Assembly (NCBI GenBank): GCA_958450325.1
Contig: OY288239.1
Span: forward strand, 58,733,049 to 58,797,048
DNA from: Agrostemma githago
Taxonomy: Eukaryota; Streptophyta; Magnoliopsida; Caryophyllales; Caryophyllaceae
Length of the DNA stretch: 64,000 nt
Reading direction: 5' to 3'
Shown here: piece by piece, positions 59,087-64,000 of the stretch
Layout of the letters: each line of letters begins with the position of its first letter
Numbering within the stretch: position 1 is the first letter of the stretch
Made by a program: the position numbers and the translations under genes
Notes under the pieces: model-generated
The model's input: the letters and a program-made list of their open reading frames with translations, nothing else
What the model was told of the DNA's origin: nothing
The model's database searches: none

Positions 59087-62069
59087 TCAGAAAAATACCT
59101 TAAAGGGTACACCAAATAAATAATGTCTCCAAATCTTCAAGGCAAAGACAACGGCTGCTAATTCTAAATCATGAGTGGGGTAATTTTCTTCATAAGGTTT
59201 CAACTGCCTAGAAGCATAGGCAATCACTCTCCTATTCTGCATAAGAACACAACCTAACCCATTCTTAGATGCATCAGTATAGACTTCATAAGCTTCATTC
59301 CCATCCGGTAATGCTAACACCGGAGCAGTGGTCAACTTCTCCTTCAAAATCTGAAACGACTCCTCACATCCCTCATCCCAATGAAATTTTGTGGCTTTCC
59401 TCATCAGTGTGGTCATTGGTCTAGCTATTTTAGAAAAATCTTTCACAAATCTCCTATAGTAACCAGCTAAACCCAAAAAGCTACGAATTTCAGTCACAGA
59501 TTTCGGTCTAGGCCACTCCTTAACAGCTTTAATCTTAGCAGGATCTACAGATACCCCATCCTTAGATGAAATATGCCCCAGAAAAGCTACTTGATCCAAC
59601 CAGAACTCACATTTCGAAAATTTGGCATACAACTGTTTTTCTCTCAAGATACACAAAACAATGCGTAAATGTTCCTCATGCTCATCCTCACTCCTCGAAG
59701 AAATCAGTATGTCATCAATGAACACCACAACAAATTTATCCAGGTAAGTCCTAAAAGTTTGGTTCATCAAGTCCATAAACACAGCAGGTGCATTAGTCAA
59801 CCCAAAAGGCATCACAGTAAACTCATAATGGCCATATCTAGTGGAAAATGCAGTCTTAGGTACATCCTCAGGTGCTATCTTCAATTGATGGTACCCAGAT
59901 CGCAAGTCAATTTTAGAGAAAACGGAAGATCCCTTCAACTGGTCAAACAAATCATCAATCCTAGGTAAAGGATACCTATTCTTGATAGTAACTTGGTTCA
60001 ATTCCCGATAATCAATACACAACCTCAAAGTTCCATCTTTCTTCTTCACAAATAAAACAGGGGCACCCCAAGGCGACACACTAGGCCTAATATACCCTTT
60101 CTCCATCAATTCATCTAATTGTTTCTTAAGTTCTTGCATTTCTAACGGTGCCATTCGATATGGTGATTTAGCAATTGGACCTGTTCCTGGCACTAGGTCG
60201 ATTTTAAACTCAACTTCTCTAGCAGGAGGCATTCCCGGTATTTCCTCAAGAAACACATCAACAAACTCACTCACTACTGGAACTTCACTCAAGTCAGGAT
60301 ATTCCACCCTCAAATCTTTTACATGACACAAAATCAACTCAGCTCCCCTAGATAAATGCTTTTTCACTTTCATAGCAGAAATAAGTTTCACTCTAGGACC
60401 CTTTACATGACCCCTATAAGATACCCTCACATTTTTAGGCCCTCTCAAGGAAACTTTACTCTGAGCACAGTCAATATTAGCCCGATGAGACCCAAGCCAA
60501 TCCATCCCCAAAATCACATCAAAGTGAGGTAACGGAAACTCTATCAGGTTTGCCTTAAAATCATGAGCACCAATAAACACAGACACATCCTTAAAAATTC
60601 TTTTACAGTTCACTAAGTCCCCAGATGGCATGGCAAAATCATAATCCACAATTTCACTAGGTTCAACATTCATTTTATCCACAAACTTAGTTGAAATAAA
60701 AGAGTGAGATGCACCAGAATCAAACAGAACATGAGCTGAAATAGAGTTCACAAGAAAGTTAGCCGAAACGATGTCTGTATTTTCTGCCTCTCCTCTATTC
60801 ATGACATAGAGCTTCCCAGTGGGCTTCTTAGTACTCTGTGCCCCATTCACTTGTCCTGCGGGCTTACTAACTGCTGTAGTGTTGCCCTGTGTCGGAGCCG
60901 GGTTCTTATAAGTGTTGTTAGATGCAGACCCACCATAACTCTGTGTTCTTCCCTGACCCTGAAATCGGTTACCCTGATTCACACTCATACTAGCAGATGG
61001 TGCACTACGAGGTCTTCCCGCCTTCTTATTAGTACACTCAAACTCACGGTGTCCCAATTTTCCACACCAGTGGCATGTCACCCTATTTCCCTGACAGTCA
61101 ACTCCTGGGTGATCTCCCTTGCATATCTTGCAGTAATACTGTCTGGTAAAGACTTGGCCTGTCCCCTGACTCTTACCATTCCAGTTATTCCCTTCTTCCT
61201 TCACATTCCCGCCAAAAGATCGAGACTTATTCTGAGGGTTGTTGTTATTATGGAAATTTCTCCTCTTAGCTGCGGTGTCAGATTGACTCCCCTGATACTC
61301 CCTCTTTCTGGTCACACTAGATCCCAACTCAGCCTCCATTTTCTGATTACTCCTCTCAATGTTCACAGCTCTAGCATAAATATCCCTCAATGAAGTGAAG
61401 GTCTCCCCAGCAAACCTACCCTTAATCTTCCAATTTAACTTATCCTCAAACCTTGCCGCTTTAATTCGCTCAGTCGGCACCAACTCCGTAGCGAATCTGC
61501 TGAGTTCAATGAATTTGTTATAGAAATCCTTCACACTCATCTCATCTGTCTGCTTTAGATCCCCAAATTCAGCCAGTTTCTGGTTCTTCACATGGTCGGG
61601 GGAAAATTCTTCCTCAAGTAAATCTTTAAGGTCATCCCAGTCCTTATCCTGAAGTATAACGGTACCGTTAGCATTTTTCACCCTCTTAGGTTTCATGAAG
61701 TCATCTTTCACAGTCTGCCACCAGATATCTGCTTCCTCCTTCAAATAAAAGACAGCGATCCTAGCCTGGAACTCATGTGGGCACCCAACAACCAAGAATA
61801 TTTTCTCTATCTCCCTAATCCAGTTATCTAGCTCAGTAGGATCCCCTTTCCCAGTAAAAGACGGCGGCCTCTTCTTCTGTACCGCTTCAGACATCCCAAC
61901 AACAGTAGGTGTAGGATCGTTTTCATTCTCAACCCTCTCATTCATATTCCGCGCAACCGTAGTCATTTGTTGCACGGCTTCGACAAGAACTGTGTTTTGA
62001 GCTATAAGTTGCGTCACCATAGCAGCCATATCAGTATTGTTGTTTTCGTTTTCCCTTCGTGGAGGCATG
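59087..62069 (-). pseudogene. Element G Gag-protease-RT-RNase H, intact until a frameshift in RNase H
   Basis: Minus strand from ATG 62069 ([20 protein letters not shown]); an in-frame ATG at 62110 would add 14 residues that F keeps only in part. Domains: N-terminal coil, capsid ([20 protein letters not shown] ... ADIWWQTV), zinc knuckles [13 protein letters not shown] and [14 protein letters not shown] (CX2CX4HX4C), protease [10 protein letters not shown] near 60715, RT with [13 protein letters not shown], and [12 protein letters not shown] near 59720 (Ser where most relatives have Tyr after the aspartates). RNase [13 protein letters not shown] ends in a frameshift: one extra base relative to F in the FKVF stretch gives TGA at 59087-59089. 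Nearly 1,000 codons are otherwise clean. Confidence 0.92.
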
Positions 62070-62348
62070 GTTACTATAGATATAAACAAGGTTCTATTAA
62101 GTACAAGCATAAGACCGTTCTATCACAAATAATATCACAATTAATAACATAAGTAGCATTCACAGTTCAGGTAAGCGTAATAGCACAAAATATTATCATA
62201 TATATACAAATATGAATATATAAATCATGCGTATACAATGCACCCAAACCACCCAACACTCTGTTTTTTTTTTTTTTTTGAAAGACAGAAATAAACAAAT
62301 TTTTTTTTAACCATTTCAAATTTTGAAAGACATTTTGGAAAACCTATA
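62070..62348 (-). other. Untranslated leader of element G
   Basis: About 280 bp. It includes a 15-base A run on the element strand (T run at about 62264-62279 on the plus strand seen as TTTTTTTT...), longer than in F. Confidence 0.6.
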
Positions 62349-62360
62349 GCTCTGATACCA
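62349..62360 (-). other. Primer binding site of element G (initiator Met tRNA)
   Basis: GCTCTGATACCA on the plus strand, the complement of TGGTATCAGAGC, two bases inside the 5' LTR. Confidence 0.9.
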
Positions 62361-62362
62361 AC

Positions 62363-64000
62363 TGTAACAGCCCTAAATTTTCGCAACCAAAATAATAAAC
62401 CAAAAACCGAAAACTCAAAACTGTTACTCCACACTTAGCTTACCGAGCCAAGTGCAATGACAAATAATAAATGAATAAAAATAGAAATTTGATAGCTAAC
62501 AAAAATAGAAACGTTGCAGCGAAAGTCTTTAAGTCTTACAAAATCCAAAACGGTTTAAAACAATAGTAACCAATAAATCCAATAATAATGTAAATAGTTT
62601 GGTAAATAATAAAAAAAAGTCATTCCTCGCTCATCACAACCCGATACCAGAATGCACCCATGCAGCAATCACGTGTACCTATCAGATGTACCCAAAACAC
62701 AAATAGGTACAGGTTCCAGCGGGGGAACGACCCAAAACAAAAGGACGTCAGCAAAGCTGAGTAAAAATATAATAATATAATAAATCGTGAAATAATAATA
62801 ATAATAATAACAATAATAATAACAATAATAATAATAATAAACTGAAATCAGAATTAAAACCATCGTTTAAATAACAGAATACCATAAAAATCATAGTTAA
62901 AATCAAACCAACCAAAATATATATTTTTCGCAACCTGTGTGTCAAGGTCCTATCCTTGCACGGTCTAGAGGTAACCACCTGTGCTTAGCTAGACTCATAA
63001 TAGTGCGCACCTCTCACATTTGGACAACCAGTAGGATGAAACTGCCAAAGGAGAAAGTCTAACTCCCTAGCAAGTGAGGGCCGGACAATCCTCACTCAAA
63101 AAATAGTTTCGGGACAAAGTCCCAGGAACGTCTTAGACGCACCTTAAAACCGTCTAGACCAACAAAACTCCCAGAGTCTGTTATAAGTTACTAAAAATTT
63201 TACCAAAATAGTTCCAATATGTGAGTCGTGTCACAAAGTTCAATATCCAAACATTACGAGTATTATAAAAATATTAACGATCGACGAAATAATTTACAAA
63301 ACCGTTATAAAAATATATTTTGATCCGAACATGCTCTTTACTTAAAAGTGAAAAGGGTAAAACGTCCTTACCTCTTAAGACGGTCAAAACTCAGCTAGTA
63401 TTATTAGTCCAAAAACTCTTTCTCCTCGAACCCACGAGCTACAATTTTAATATAAATGGTTCAATAAGTAACCAATTCATATAGAACCAACGAGTCTATC
63501 CCAATATAACTACTTAGTACTACTATCTAATCTTGTCCCATAAAATTCTCACCCCGAACTCTAAATTTTCAATCCACGTACCAAACACTAATAGATAACA
63601 ATAACCCTTCATTAATCTCTTTATTCCTTCTTATCCTATTAGTATGTATCATACAACTAGCTAACTAGTATCTATTGTTGACTTATTAGGACTATGATAT
63701 ACTCAGTAATAGATAAACCTCCCTTTACAAACTCTTTCCAAACCTTTAATGTTGTCATACAAACCATTATTTCCATATACTCCTTCCGTACATTCCAAGT
63801 AGGTAGGAATACGTAGCCAAATCTCATTATTCACATAAATTCATGACGCCACACATGATACAGTAATACTCCACCACCAGTTCACGATCATACACAACTA
63901 AATCGGAATGCCCTGAAACAACCTTACATCATTAACTAACCAAACATGTTCCGTAAGAACCATGACTAGGAATGAACCAAATACAAATATGTACATATCG
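62363..64000 (-). repeat. 5' LTR of element G, cut by the window end
   Basis: On the minus strand it ends GGGCTGTTACA at 62363. The visible 1,638 bp are collinear with 54502-56139 of the 3' LTR with few differences (for example the TAA microsatellite and a TTTT for AATA change near 63446). Confidence 0.92.

Larger units (their letters stand above)
54502..64000 (-). mobile_element. Element G: young Ty3/gypsy chromovirus, partial at window edge
   Basis: Minus strand: 5' LTR from beyond 64000 down to 62363, primer site 62349-62360, gag-pol 62069-57406, polypurine tract 56753-56766, 3' LTR 56752-54502. It is inserted in the 3' LTR of C; the expected target duplication is TTTAT (54497-54501), its partner lying outside. 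Same family as F. The visible 1.64 kb of 5' LTR differs from the 3' LTR at only about a dozen places by eye, so it is the youngest element here. It has three coding lesions. Confidence 0.93.

Noticed and set aside
60851..61393. 180-codon ORF opposite to G Gag (and 26619-27161 in F)
   Set aside because: It is the antisense shadow of the low-complexity Gag/zinc-knuckle region. Its presence in both copies follows from conservation of Gag, and it has no recognisable domain.

Overview
This window is repetitive plant nuclear DNA: a nest of LTR retrotransposons with small DNA transposons inside them, and no host gene that I can support. Kingdom-level evidence is strong. There are Ty3/gypsy polyproteins with C-terminal chromodomains, primer sites for initiator-Met tRNA, a CACTA-type miniature element, a Mutator-type foldback element with a 9-bp target duplication, and Gag fragments of the plant-specific Tat-like lineage. 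The DNA is AT-rich with very long LTRs (2 to 3.7 kb), as in gene-poor heterochromatin. A eudicot is my guess; the species cannot be told from the sequence.

Layout. 1-1639: LTR of a C-like family (minus), cut by the window edge. 1640-1954 and 1957-2466: pieces of family D LTRs in tandem. 2467-12999: element A (plus), a chromovirus inserted in a D LTR with TTTAC target duplications; it carries a CACTA MITE in its polymerase gene and another foldback MITE in its 3' LTR. 13005-15970: the rest of that D LTR. 15971-19482: a second D LTR in inverted orientation, giving two arms of about 3.5 kb meeting at a 43-nt loop. 19483-23600 and 34406-36598: degenerate chromovirus E (minus), whose LTR is split by element F. 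23601-34400: complete but mutated chromovirus F (plus), with a Mutator-type MITE in its 3' LTR. 36599-36877: a chromodomain fragment (H) abutting the outer side of the E LTR. 36878-44405: two tandem copies, about 4.02 kb apart, of a Tat-like gag-only element (I, minus) carrying an antisense, probably spliced ORF. 44406-45432: unclassified. 45433-54501: element C (plus), with 3.7-kb LTRs and a non-coding interior. 54502-64000: element G (minus), the youngest element, inserted in the 3' LTR of C and running off the window.

Relative order from nesting: D before A, and A before its two MITEs; E before F, and F before its MITE; C before G. F and G are the same family. C, D and the left-edge LTR are related families that share LTR modules. 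All gag-pol copies carry at least two disabling lesions. G is the closest to intact, with one frameshift and two nonsense codons. In F, five of six nonsense codons are C-to-T type changes at CHG sites, as expected from decay of methylated silenced DNA.

The items most worth a second look are the antisense two-exon ORF kept in both Tat-like units, the D palindrome with a 7-bp microhomology at its centre, the LTR-GT-LTR junction at 1954-1957, and the 1.1-kb foldback element built from TTACTGTGACA-type repeats.
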